Below, in pieces: positions 27,624-37,444 of a stretch of 64,000 bases of DNA. This stretch comes from Gammaproteobacteria bacterium (GTDB taxonomy: Bacteria; Pseudomonadota; Gammaproteobacteria; Pseudomonadales; UBA5518): the NCBI GenBank assembly GCA_016718385.1, contig JADKDK010000006.1:310001-374000 (forward strand). Direction: 5' to 3'. The notes under the pieces were generated by a model, which ran no database searches, was not told the origin of the DNA, and worked only from the letters and a program-made list of their open reading frames with translations. A program made the translations under genes and the position numbers. Every line of letters begins with the position of its first letter. The first letter of the stretch is position 1.

Positions 27624-29468
27624 ATGCCCGGCAGGCTGGCGGACCGCATATTCTCGTGGATCGATGCGAGCCTCGCGGCGCTCGGCCACGGCTTCATCCA
27701 GCAATGGACCAAGGTCGAGCGCAGCTACCGCCGGCCCTTGTCATGGCTCGCTTTCCATCTCAAATTCGCGTTCTACCCGCTGCTCGCCCTCGGCGCGATT
27801 GCCTGGCTGGCCTGGGACTGGAACGACGCCCGCTCGCTCGACTCGGCCGAGGATGCGATCTTCGACCAGGTCGTGCAATGGCGCCCGTTCGAACCGAAGC
27901 CGTCCGGGCGCGTGGTCGTGGTCGAGATCGACGAGTGCTCTATCGCGCATTTCCGCGCGCGCGGCGAAGGCGGCTGGCCGTGGAGCCGGCAACGCCACGC
28001 CGACCTGCTCGACCAGCTGGATCGCGCCGGGGTGCGCGCGGTCGGCTACGACGTGCTGTTCGCCGATTCCTCGCAGGACGACCCCCTCGGCGACCAGACC
28101 CTGGAAGCCATGGCCCTGGGCGGCGCCGGGCGCTTCGTGTTCGGCTCGACACGGCTGCACCCGGACTACGACGAGAGTTCATCCCTGCGCGCCTCGCAGG
28201 CCCCGGGGGCGTTTGCGCTCGTGCCGGCTCCGCGCGTGGATCCCCGGGTCGCGCTGCTGCTGCCCTACGGCGAGGCGATGACCCGCTACAGCGCGATCGC
28301 CAACGTCTCGCGCAACAAGGACGGGGTGCTTCGCGACATCCCCCTGCGCGAGTCCGCCGGCGACTGGGCCCTGCCCTCGCTGGCGCTGCGCCTGGCGACG
28401 ACCGTCCTGCCGCCATCGGCGCATCCGCCCGCCGCCGCGGTGCGGCCGAACTGGCGACAGGACACGCGGCTGCCGCATGTCAGCGCGGCCGACCTGCTGA
28501 GCGGCGGCAAGGCCGTCTGCCGCGACGCAACGGGCAGCCTGCCTGCGTTGAACGGACGCGTGGCGCTGGTCGGCTACACCGCCTCCGGCCTCAACGACGC
28601 CAAGCCCACGCCCGTCGATCCGGTCATGCCGGGCGTCGAGGTCCTCGCAGAGGCCACCGAGGCCCTGCTCGCCGACAGCGCGATCCGCACACCACCGGGC
28701 TGGCTGAAATACGTGCTTGCCACCCTGCTGACGCTGCTCACCACCTTCGCCTTCTGGCGCGGCGAGCCGGCGCCCGACATCGACTCGATCTTCGTCGCGG
28801 TCAACGCCGCGCTGCTGGGCGCCGCTTTCGTCGGCCTCACGTTTTTCGGCTTCTTCTTCGACATCTTCGCCAGTGTCGGTTTCGTCAGCCTGGTGTTCGG
28901 ATCCTGTCGCGCCTATGCGGGCGTTCAGCGTGGACGCGCGGTCGGCAACGGCGATTTCCTGCGGGAATTCGCGCCCGACCAGGACCGCTGGCTCGCCGTG
29001 GCGCGCCTGCGCTTCGTGCCCGATGCGCAACTCGACGACACCTCCTCGGCGCGGCGCGAGCGTGAATACCAGCGCCGGCTGCGACGCTTCCTGTACGCCG
29101 GCAGCGACGCGGTGATGCTCGAGGGCGTGGTGGAGCGCAAGAGTTGGTTGCACGATGCGCTGAGCGATACGATGATTCTGGTATGGCACGGCGCGAATGC
29201 AGCCGCGGCGCGCACTGCAGCGCTGGCGGACCTGGCGCGGCTCGAGCGGGGACTGGCCGAGTACGACGAGCGCCTTCCCGACGATGGCAGCGTGCTGCTG
29301 GCATTTGCCTGCGCACGGATCGACGACGAGCCGGGGTCGTCGGGCGACGAGGAGCGCGTGCGCCTGCGCGAGCTGATCGGGCGAGTGCTCGCGACCCCGA
29401 CCGAATGGCCACTGACACGGCGGAGCGCCATTTCCGCCGCAACAGATTCTTCCCCAGGAGGAGCGTGA
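27624..29468 (+). CDS. CHASE2-domain membrane protein without recognised output domain
   Basis: A 614-residue protein. ATG 27624 fits the AGGGAAG (27612-27618) better than GTG 27618. One N-terminal TM (about 44-62) precedes an extracytoplasmic CHASE2 sensor domain (about 75-345, with VVVVEIDECSIAHFRARGEGGWPWSRQRHADLLDQL and RVALVGYTASGLND). Three closely spaced TM helices follow (about 357-440). The C-terminal cytoplasmic part (about 440-614) shows no kinase, cyclase or GGDEF motif that I recognise. Its stop overlaps the ATG of an M48 protease gene, an unusual partner. Confidence 0.85.
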   Translation: MPGRLADRIFSWIDASLAALGHGFIQQWTKVERSYRRPLSWLAFHLKFAFYPLLALGAIAWLAWDWNDARSLDSAEDAIFDQVVQWRPFEPKPSGRVVVVEIDECSIAHFRARGEGGWPWSRQRHADLLDQLDRAGVRAVGYDVLFADSSQDDPLGDQTLEAMALGGAGRFVFGSTRLHPDYDESSSLRASQAPGAFALVPAPRVDPRVALLLPYGEAMTRYSAIANVSRNKDGVLRDIPLRESAGDWALPSLALRLATTVLPPSAHPPAAAVRPNWRQDTRLPHVSAADLLSGGKAVCRDATGSLPALNGRVALVGYTASGLNDAKPTPVDPVMPGVEVLAEATEALLADSAIRTPPGWLKYVLATLLTLLTTFAFWRGEPAPDIDSIFVAVNAALLGAAFVGLTFFGFFFDIFASVGFVSLVFGSCRAYAGVQRGRAVGNGDFLREFAPDQDRWLAVARLRFVPDAQLDDTSSARREREYQRRLRRFLYAGSDAVMLEGVVERKSWLHDALSDTMILVWHGANAAAARTAALADLARLERGLAEYDERLPDDGSVLLAFACARIDDEPGSSGDEERVRLRELIGRVLATPTEWPLTRRSAISAATDSSPGGA

Positions 29469-30805
29469 TGCGCGTTTTCCCCATCGTCGCGATTGCGTTG
29501 ACGCTGGCGGCGTCGTGCGTGAGGGCGGCCGAATTGTCCGCCGTCGTTCACCGCCCATCCGTGGACGTGCACGCGCAACCCGTATTCGACTCGCCCACGC
29601 TCGCGACCCTGCAGCGCGATGCCAGGGTATCGATTTCCTCGCAACAGGGCCTGTGGTACGAGTTGCAGATGCCCGCCGGGAAACCCGGCTACGTGCGCGT
29701 CAACGACGTGCGCCTCGCCTACGCCGGCGCCGAGGCCGGCGAAGCCAACGTGCACGTGCTGATGAGCGGCAAGGCCGGCGTGGGACGGATCACCGAGACC
29801 GCGGGGGTCCGCGGGATCGACGAGAGCGACCTGAAATCCTCCGCGTTCGATACCGCGCAGCTCGACGCGATGACGGCCCAGCGCGTCGATGGCCCCGTGG
29901 CCGCCGGCTATGCGCAGGAGCAGGGCTGGGAAGCAACGCAGGTGGACTTTGCCGGGGAGGCCGAGGCGCGGCGCGCCGATCCGGCGGAGCAGCCCGCCGC
30001 GGCCAGGGCCGAGACCGTGAAGGCCGTAGGCGGTCTGCTCGGTTCGCTGGGCGGCGGGCTCGGCAGCGGCCTCGGCTCGATGCTGGGAGGCGCCTCCAGG
30101 CTGGTCCCCAAATCCGAGGGCGAACTGGCTGGCGAGGAACTCGCGCTCGGCCCGGAAATCACCGGCCGCATCCTCGGCGCGCGGCCGTTGTGGGACGATG
30201 CCGCCGCGCAGCGGCGCGTCAACCTGGTCGGACGCTGGGTTGCCTCGCAGACCAGTCGCCCCGAACTTCCGTGGACCTTCGGCGTGATCGATACGCCCGA
30301 GGTCAACGCCTTCGCCGCGCCCGGCGGCTACATCCTGGTCACGCGCGGGCTGTACCAGCTGCTGTCCTCCGACAGCGAGCTGGCGGCGGCGCTGGGCCAC
30401 GAGATCAGTCACTGCGTGCAGCGCGACCACTACAACGTGATCCGCAAGCAGGAGCTGGCGAGCTCGGGCAAGGAGCTCGCGATGAGCAAGGTCGAACTGG
30501 GCAACAGCAGCCCGGCGGCCGCCTATGCGCGCAACTACGTCGAGACGCACGGCGCCACGATCATGATGAGCGCGCTGGATCGCGAGGCCGAGTATCGCGC
30601 CGACGAGGGCGCCGAGCATTACCTTGCGCGCGCCGGCATGAACCCGCTGGCGCTCTATTCGCTGCTGCAGAAGCTCACCGCGCTAGGCAGCGACTCGGCC
30701 ATGCTGGCCCAGCTCTACAAGACGCATCCGCCCCTCGATGAGCGCATCGACCGCATCGACCAGCGCGGCTTCGGCGCGCTCCAGCAGTACACGATGCGCG
30801 AGTGA
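29468..30805 (+). CDS. Exported M48 metalloprotease with N-terminal SH3-like domain
   Basis: A 445-residue protein with AGGAGG just upstream and ATG overlapping the CHASE2 stop. The signal peptide is 1-20 (ending SCVRA). An SH3-like segment lies at about 22-85 (VHAQPVFDSPTLATLQRDARVSI...GYVRVND). A Gly-rich linker at 188-208 precedes the M48 catalytic domain (about 230-440), with HEISH at 311-315 and the third zinc ligand in SALDREAEYRADEGA. It is related to BepA/LoiP-type envelope proteases but with a different N-terminal architecture. It is probably periplasmic and may act in envelope quality control downstream of the CHASE2 sensor. Confidence 0.88.
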   Translation: MRVFPIVAIALTLAASCVRAAELSAVVHRPSVDVHAQPVFDSPTLATLQRDARVSISSQQGLWYELQMPAGKPGYVRVNDVRLAYAGAEAGEANVHVLMSGKAGVGRITETAGVRGIDESDLKSSAFDTAQLDAMTAQRVDGPVAAGYAQEQGWEATQVDFAGEAEARRADPAEQPAAARAETVKAVGGLLGSLGGGLGSGLGSMLGGASRLVPKSEGELAGEELALGPEITGRILGARPLWDDAAAQRRVNLVGRWVASQTSRPELPWTFGVIDTPEVNAFAAPGGYILVTRGLYQLLSSDSELAAALGHEISHCVQRDHYNVIRKQELASSGKELAMSKVELGNSSPAAAYARNYVETHGATIMMSALDREAEYRADEGAEHYLARAGMNPLALYSLLQKLTALGSDSAMLAQLYKTHPPLDERIDRIDQRGFGALQQYTMRE

Positions 30806-30939
30806 GGCCACCCCCGGCGGGCAGCCGCTGGCGCGAGGCCGTCGCCTCGTGGACAATGCCGCGTTCGCGCCGGGCGCCGATCACCACGAACACGCGGCGA
30901 AGCGGCGGGCGCGTGACCTCGCAATGGCGGAGACACCAA

Positions 30940-31377
30940 GTGAAAACAGGACTGTGGCTGCAGCGCACCGCGCTGATCTTTCTGCTCGGCTGCGCGGGCG
31001 CGCTGGCACAGGCAGCTTGCCCCGCGCACACCGAAGGCTTCAGCTGCACGGAATACGAGAGTCCACCGCGCCACGCCTCGACGCCGTCGGGACGCTACGT
31101 CATGTATTTCTATATCGAGACCTGCCCGCACTGCCAGGACGCGCGACCCAAGGTCGACGCCTGGCGCAAGACGCTGCCGCAGGACCTGAAGTACATCGAG
31201 CACGTGGCGAAGTGGCGCGATCGCGAGGGCGCGGCGTTCGCGTATCGCATCGAGAGCGTGCCGAGCTTCGTCGTGAACGGCAAATACCTGATCGCCATCG
31301 ACAGCTGGGAGCCCGAGCACACCGACGCGGCGATCGCGCTGGTCAGCGAGCTCGCGGGCCTCGAGCCCGCGGACTGA
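30940..31377 (+). CDS. Thioredoxin-like protein with CPHC motif, exported
   Basis: A 145-residue protein. GTG 30940 is chosen because GGAGA precedes it and it places a signal peptide (VKTGLWLQRTALIFLLGCAGALAQA) at the N-terminus; the frame is open to 30802. The redox motif CPHC is at 62-65, the cis-Pro is in IESVPSFVVNG, and two extra cysteines (C27, C36) lie near the mature start. The CPHC pair is that of DsbA-like oxidants, but the size and fold order look like a plain thioredoxin. Periplasmic thiol oxidoreductase is the best call; no partner is encoded adjacent. Confidence 0.78.
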   Translation: MKTGLWLQRTALIFLLGCAGALAQAACPAHTEGFSCTEYESPPRHASTPSGRYVMYFYIETCPHCQDARPKVDAWRKTLPQDLKYIEHVAKWRDREGAAFAYRIESVPSFVVNGKYLIAIDSWEPEHTDAAIALVSELAGLEPAD

Positions 31378-31472
31378 CGGCATCGCGGCGCGAACCCGGC
31401 GCGCCGGTGCCGCACGGTGCGCGCAAGACATCGCGCGTCTCGTGGACGAGTCGCGCGATGGAGCCCCGGCCC

Positions 31473-32258
31473 TCAGGCGTGCTGGCTGCTGACCGCGACG
31501 ATCTCGCCGGTCATGTAGCTCGCGTAGTCGCTGGCGAGGAACACCATCACGTTGGCCACTTCCCAGACCTCGGCGCCGCGGCCGAAGGCTTCCTTCTTCT
31601 CGAGCTCGGCCAGCAGGTCGACCGGCGTGGTCTTCTTCAGGAAATCGTGCAGCGCCAGCGAGGGTGAGACCGCGTTGATGCGTATGCCAAAGGGTGCGGC
31701 CTCCATCGCGGCGCAGCGCGTGAGCGCCATCACGCCCGCCTTCGCCGCGGCGTAGTGGCACTGGTCGGGCTGCGCGCGCCAGCCCAGCACGGAAGCGTTG
31801 TTCACGATCACGCCGGCCTTGCGGCCCTGCATCACGCGCAGCATCGCGCGCGTCATGCGCATGGTGCCCGTGAGCGTGATGTCGAGCACGCGCTGCCACT
31901 CCTCGTCCGTCATGTCGACGAGCGCCTTCGTGCCGCCGAGGCCCGCGTTGTTGATCAGCACGTCGACGCCGCCGAGCTTCTCCTCGGCCGCGTTCACCAG
32001 CGCCTGCACCTGCGCCTCGTCGGTGACGTTGGCGACCAGGCCGAATACCTGCTGCGTGCCGCGCAGCGCCTTCAGCGCCTCCACGGCCTGCGCGGTGCGC
32101 CCTTCATGGATGTCGCTGATGAACAGCGCGCGGCAGCCCTCTTCCACGCACTTCTTCGCCGCGGCGAAGCCGATGCCGGCGCCGGCGGCGGCGGTAATCA
32201 GGACGGACTTGTTGGCCAGCAGGTTGTGGCCTTCGACGTAGCGGGGGATCAGTGCCAT
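31473..32258 (-). CDS. ipdF: Steroid C/D-ring SDR dehydrogenase IpdF
   Basis: A 261-residue short-chain dehydrogenase. It has the cofactor motif TAAAGAGIG (22-30), NNAG, and catalytic S156, Y169 and K173 in NNASVLGWRAQPDQCHYAAAK. The unusual TAAAG start, the SVLGWRAQ segment and the ending GEIVAVSSQH match the mycobacterial IpdF (Rv3559c) group from memory. IpdF acts on 5-hydroxy-indanone-CoA intermediates of HIP breakdown together with IpdC and EchA20. It is the most downstream gene of the steroid region, separated from the acyl-CoA dehydrogenase pair by a cluster of palindromic repeats. Confidence 0.85.
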   Translation of the reverse strand: MALIPRYVEGHNLLANKSVLITAAAGAGIGFAAAKKCVEEGCRALFISDIHEGRTAQAVEALKALRGTQQVFGLVANVTDEAQVQALVNAAEEKLGGVDVLINNAGLGGTKALVDMTDEEWQRVLDITLTGTMRMTRAMLRVMQGRKAGVIVNNASVLGWRAQPDQCHYAAAKAGVMALTRCAAMEAAPFGIRINAVSPSLALHDFLKKTTPVDLLAELEKKEAFGRGAEVWEVANVMVFLASDYASYMTGEIVAVSSQHA

Positions 32259-32306
32259 AGGAATATCTCCGGTCTCTGGTGTCAGTGCTTCAATGCCGAT
32301 GTCAAT

Positions 32307-32396
32307 GTCCGGCTGAAGCCGGACCTACGAAATTCATTTCCGGCTGAAGCCGGACCTACGGAGTGGTGCGGCCCGTAGGTCCGGATTAATCCGGAC
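32307..32396. repeat. Cluster of three REP-like palindromes
   Basis: GTCCGGCTGAAGCCGGAC followed by CTACG starts at 32307. A second copy starts at about 32338. A third, in the opposite orientation and with a variant centre (GTAGG then TCCGGATTAATCCGGA), spans 32375-32396. They fill the 146-base gap between ipdF and the upstream dehydrogenase gene, and could attenuate transcription or stabilise mRNA ends. Confidence 0.9.
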
Positions 32397-32404
32397 ATTC
32401 CCGT

Positions 32405-33598
32405 TCAGCGCGCCGGCCGCGGCTCTTTCGGCATGCCCAGCGCGCGCTCGGCGATGATGTTGCGCTGGATCTGGTTGGTGCCGCCGTAAATGGTATCGGA
32501 ACGCGTGAACAGGAACAGCGACTGCAGCCGGCCCAGGTTGTAGGGCGCGCTCTCGACGATCTCGGCCTCGGGGCCGAGCACATCCATCGCCAGCTTGCCG
32601 AGGTTGCGGTGCCACACGGCCCAGTACAGCTTGTAGGCCGTGGCCTCGCGCGCAAGCGAGCCGTCCTGCGGCCCCGAGAGCATGCGCATCGCGTTGTAGC
32701 GCATGATGCGCAGCCCGATCCACGCGTCCGCGATGCGCTGGCGCAGCGCCGGATCCTTGCCGCGACCGTTCTCGCGCGCGATGCGCACGATCTCGTCGAG
32801 CTCGTTCTGGAACAGCATCTGCTGGCCCAGCGTCGAGGTGCCGCGCTCGAAGCCGAGCAGCGCCATGCCGATCTTCCAGCCGTCGCCGGGCTTGCCGAGC
32901 ATGTCGTTCGCCTCGCACACGGCGTCGTCGAAGAACACCTCGTTGAACTCCGAGGTGCCGGTGATCTGCTCGATCGGGCGCACGGTGACGCCGGGCTGGT
33001 CCATCTTCACGAGGAAGAAGCCGAGCCCCGCGTGCCCGACCGAATCGGGATCGGTGCGCGCGATCACGAAGCACCACTGCGACTCGTGCGCCAGCGAGGT
33101 CCACACCTTCTGGCCGTTGATCAGCCACTTGCCGCTCGCCTCGTCCAGGCGAGCCCTGGTCTTCACGGCGGCCAGATCGGAACCGGCGCCCGGCTCGGAA
33201 TAGCCCTGGCACCACAGCTCGGTGCCGGCGCGGATGCCGGGCAGCAGGCGCGCCTTCTGCTCCGCGGTGCCGAAGGCGATGATCGTGGGGCCCGCGAGCC
33301 CCTCGCCGATGTGGCCCACGCGACCCGGGCCGCCGGCGCGCGCGTATTCCTCGTGGAATATCACCTGCTGTTCGATCGAGGCGCCGCGCCCGCCGTATTC
33401 GGTCGGCCAGCCGATGCAGGTCCAGCCGCCCGCGGCCATGCGCTGCTCCCAGTGCTTGCGCTCCTCGGAGAACATGTGCTCGTCGCCGGGGCCGCCGCGA
33501 AAGCGGATCTGCTCGAACTCGCCGCGCAGGTTCTCGCGCAGCCAGCCGGCCACCTCGGCGCGAAAGCGCTCGTCCTGTTCGCTGAAACTCAGTTTCAT
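32405..33598 (-). CDS. Acyl-CoA dehydrogenase, large-subunit type, steroid pathway
   Basis: A 397-residue flavoprotein of the FadE family. N-terminal domain MKLSFSEQDERFRAEVAGWLRENL, middle motif WCQGYSEPGAGSDLAAVKTRA, and C-terminal SDTIYGGTNQIQRNIIAERALG. In ordinary acyl-CoA dehydrogenases the corresponding segment is YEGT with the catalytic Glu; here it is YGGT. It overlaps the adjacent dehydrogenase by four bases. Steroid pathways are known to use alpha2beta2 dehydrogenases made of two different FadE chains, which fits this pair. Which of FadE30-33 it corresponds to cannot be decided here. Confidence 0.88.
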   Translation of the reverse strand: MKLSFSEQDERFRAEVAGWLRENLRGEFEQIRFRGGPGDEHMFSEERKHWEQRMAAGGWTCIGWPTEYGGRGASIEQQVIFHEEYARAGGPGRVGHIGEGLAGPTIIAFGTAEQKARLLPGIRAGTELWCQGYSEPGAGSDLAAVKTRARLDEASGKWLINGQKVWTSLAHESQWCFVIARTDPDSVGHAGLGFFLVKMDQPGVTVRPIEQITGTSEFNEVFFDDAVCEANDMLGKPGDGWKIGMALLGFERGTSTLGQQMLFQNELDEIVRIARENGRGKDPALRQRIADAWIGLRIMRYNAMRMLSGPQDGSLAREATAYKLYWAVWHRNLGKLAMDVLGPEAEIVESAPYNLGRLQSLFLFTRSDTIYGGTNQIQRNIIAERALGMPKEPRPAR

Positions 33599-34752
33599 AG
33601 TCCCAACTCCACGGCAATGCGCTCGCGGTGCTCAGCACCGTCGCCAAGGAAACTCTCGCTGGCGCGCGCGCGCTTGAAATACAGGTGCACGTCGTATTCC
33701 CAGGTGAAGCCGACGCCACCGTGCAACTGCATCGCGGTGCCCGCATTGAAGAAATAGGTGTCGCTGCAGTAGGCCTTGGCAAGGCTGGCCGCCTCGGCCA
33801 GTTGCGCGCCCTGCGCACCGCCCGTCAATGCCTCCTGCGCCACGCAGGCGGCGTAGTACACGGCCGACTTCGCAGCCTCGGCCTTCAGCATCATGTCGGC
33901 GGCCTTGTGCTTGATGGCCTGGAAGCTCGCGATCGCGCGACCGAACTGCTGGCGCTCCTTCGTGTAGGCGACCGCCATGTCGAGGATCTGCTGCGCACCG
34001 CCGGCCTGCTCGGCCGCGAGCGCGACGCTCGCCAGCGCGAGGGTCTTCCCGAGTGCGGCGTGCGCATCGCCTTCGGCGCCCAGCAGCGCCTCGGCCGGGA
34101 CGCTCACGTTGTCCAGACGCAGCTCAGCGAGCTTGCGCGTCTGGTCCATCGTCGGCAGCCAGGTGCGCGTGACGCCGGCGGTGTCCGCCGGCAGCACGAA
34201 CAGGCTGAGACCGGCGCCGCCGCTGCTGCCCGGCGCGCGTGCCGCGACGACCAGCAGGTCCGCCGTGTGACCATCGACCACGTAGCGGTAGCTGCCATCG
34301 AGCACGAAGGCATCGCCTTTGCGCGTGGCCGTCGCCGAGACGCCGTCCGCGTCCCAGCACCCCGAGGCATCGCACCACGCCAGCGTGGCGCGCAGCGAGC
34401 CGTCGGCGATCCGCGGCAGGTACTCGCCCTTCTGCGCCTCGCTGCCCGCGAGCAGCAGCGCGTTGGCGCCGAGGCATACCGAGGAGAAGTACGGCGCGCA
34501 CAGCAGGTAGCGACCCATCTGTTCCATCACGGCGACCAGCTCGACATAGCCGAGCCCGAGTCCGCCGTACTCCTCGGGAATGTGGATCGCGGTCCAGCAC
34601 ATCTCGCCCGCGATGCGCTGCCACATCTGCGGTTCGAAGCCGCTCTCCGTAGCCATCGCGCGGCGCACCGCCGCCGAGTCGCAATTGTCTGCGAGGAACT
34701 GCGCCGCGGTTTCGCGGATCATCTGCTGTTCTTCGGTGAAGGCAAATTCCAT
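33595..34752 (-). CDS. Acyl-CoA dehydrogenase, partner subunit, steroid pathway
   Basis: A 385-residue FadE-family protein. ATG 34752 (MEFAFTEEQQMIRETAAQFL) is the natural start; the frame extends upstream without a family match. The C-terminal signature is MQLHGGVGFTWEYDVHLYFKRA, characteristic of the second type of subunit in heteromeric steroid acyl-CoA dehydrogenases. Its stop overlaps the start of the next dehydrogenase (ATGA). The two probably form one alpha2beta2 enzyme that introduces a double bond into a HIP-derived CoA ester. Confidence 0.87.
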   Translation of the reverse strand: MEFAFTEEQQMIRETAAQFLADNCDSAAVRRAMATESGFEPQMWQRIAGEMCWTAIHIPEEYGGLGLGYVELVAVMEQMGRYLLCAPYFSSVCLGANALLLAGSEAQKGEYLPRIADGSLRATLAWCDASGCWDADGVSATATRKGDAFVLDGSYRYVVDGHTADLLVVAARAPGSSGGAGLSLFVLPADTAGVTRTWLPTMDQTRKLAELRLDNVSVPAEALLGAEGDAHAALGKTLALASVALAAEQAGGAQQILDMAVAYTKERQQFGRAIASFQAIKHKAADMMLKAEAAKSAVYYAACVAQEALTGGAQGAQLAEAASLAKAYCSDTYFFNAGTAMQLHGGVGFTWEYDVHLYFKRARASESFLGDGAEHRERIAVELGL

Positions 34753-34823
34753 GGGGATTCCTGCTAACCGATCACATATTGACTGTTCGGCAATCCAATG
34801 CTGCGCCTGGCGGCGCCACAACT

Positions 34824-34846
34824 GTCCGGCTGAAGCCGGACCTACG
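34824..34846. repeat. REP-like palindrome
   Basis: One copy of GTCCGGCTGAAGCCGGAC plus CTACG, in the 155-base gap between the SDR and the dehydrogenase pair. Same family as the copies at 32.3 kb and 49.5 kb. Confidence 0.9.
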
Positions 34847-34907
34847 TCTTCCTGCCAGCGGCACGCCAGCCGTCACCGGGCGACTGCGTCGTTCAGCCAA
34901 AACACAC

Positions 34908-35789
34908 TCAGGTACCGAACACCTTCTGCGCCGGTACCTCGGCCGCCAGCAACTGTTCCATCGCGCCGGTGATCTCGGCGGGCGCCCATTGCGCCTTCCT
35001 GTCGACGCCCGTCGTGCTGCGCCAGCCATCGCCGATCGCGATGCGACCGCCCTCGACCTCGAATACGCGGCCCGTCACGTGGCCCGAGAGCTCGCTGCCG
35101 AGCCACACCACCAGCGGCGCGACGTTGGCCGGATCGTAGTGGTCGAAGCTGCCGTCCTCGGGCTTCTTCATCATCTCGGCGAACACGCCCTCGGTCATGC
35201 CGGTGCGCGCCGACGGCGCGAGCGCGTTGGCCGTGATGTTGTAGCGGCGCAGTTCGGCCGCCTGCACCAGCGTCAGCGTGGCGATACCGCCCTTGGCCGC
35301 CGAGTAGTTGGCCTGGCCGATCGAGCCCTGCAGGCCGGCGCCCGAACTGGTGTTGATGATGCGTCCGCTGACCGGCTTGCCGTCCTTCGCCTGGGCGCGC
35401 CAGTAGTTGCAGGCGTGGCTGCTGATGCAGAAGTGGCCCTTCAGGTGCACGCGGATTACTTCGTCCCAGTCCTGTTCGCTCAGGCTCACGAACATGCGGT
35501 CACGGCAGATACCGGCGTTGTTCACCACGACGTGCAGGTCGCCGAAGGCATCGATCGCGCTCTTCACGATCAGCCCTGCGTCGGCGTGGCTCGTGATGTC
35601 GTTCGAATTCGGGACAGCCTTGCCACCCATCGCCCTGATCTCGCCCACGGTGCGCTCGGCCGCCGCGGGATTGATGTCGTTGATCACGACGCTCGCACCT
35701 TCCTTCGCGAAAGCGAGCGCGTACTCGCGCCCCAGCCCGCCGCCGGCGCCGGTGATGATCACTACACGTCCGTCACAGATTCCTGCCAT
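34908..35789 (-). CDS. Short-chain dehydrogenase, Rv3548c-like, steroid pathway
   Basis: A 293-residue SDR. Cofactor motif TGAGGGLGREYALAFAKEGASVVIND, NNAG, and catalytic Ser/Tyr/Lys in NTSSGAGLQGSIGQANYSAAKGG. The N-terminal TGAGGGLGR-x-Y pattern is that of the 3-hydroxyacyl-CoA dehydrogenase domain of multifunctional peroxisomal enzymes, and the full-length layout recalls mycobacterial Rv3548c in the HIP gene set. A role as hydroxyacyl-CoA dehydrogenase after ring opening is inferred. The upstream 473 bases carry palindromes and separate it from fadA6. Confidence 0.82.
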   Translation of the reverse strand: MAGICDGRVVIITGAGGGLGREYALAFAKEGASVVINDINPAAAERTVGEIRAMGGKAVPNSNDITSHADAGLIVKSAIDAFGDLHVVVNNAGICRDRMFVSLSEQDWDEVIRVHLKGHFCISSHACNYWRAQAKDGKPVSGRIINTSSGAGLQGSIGQANYSAAKGGIATLTLVQAAELRRYNITANALAPSARTGMTEGVFAEMMKKPEDGSFDHYDPANVAPLVVWLGSELSGHVTGRVFEVEGGRIAIGDGWRSTTGVDRKAQWAPAEITGAMEQLLAAEVPAQKVFGT

Positions 35790-36262
35790 GTCGCTTGCTC
35801 CCAGTTCAGTTCAGTTCAGTTCATTGCAGCAGTGGCGATCGCTGCCAAGCAAATTGGTGCCACTCTGGCCGGGCAGCGCACGCCCGGGTTCGCGTCTCCG
35901 CTTACGCCGGCGTCCTGTGCGGCGGCCGTGTTCCCGGAATCGTTCCCGACGATTTCGGGCCTCGTCGCGAACCCCGGCCCTGCGCTCCTGCGTCAATGCA
36001 TGTTCAGCGCTGCAGTTCGAATCGTCCCCGAGCCGATGGCCCCCGAGTCGATTGCAGCAACCTGCCGTATTCGTCGAACCTCGCACCAACGTTCACCGGC
36101 CTTGCCCGGCGGGGGCATGCGGTCCGAGCGCGCCTGTGTTGTGCGAATCGTCGGGAACGATTCGTACAACACCGGTAGCCGCCGCACAGGGTCGTGCGGC
36201 GGCGGTAGCGAGACCGCGTGCCCCTGCCGGGCAAGGCCGCACGTCCACGCCGAGCACCGGAA
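35790..36262. repeat. 473-base intergenic region with palindromic elements
   Basis: No gene recognised. It holds a 5-base tandem run (GTTCA repeated four times near 35804-35823) at the SDR start. A 15-bp inverted repeat has arms at 36137-36151 and 36157-36171 (one mismatch, loop CGGGA). A GC hairpin has arms 36178-36187 and 36194-36203. The 17-mer ATCGTCGGGAACGATTC at 36147-36163 recurs in reverse orientation at 35937-35953. The hairpins lie just downstream of fadA6 on its transcript and could terminate it; promoter elements for the SDR gene were not convincing. Confidence 0.8.
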
Positions 36263-37429
<1,167 letters not shown>

Positions 37430-37444
37430 GGTGAGATCCTCCGT

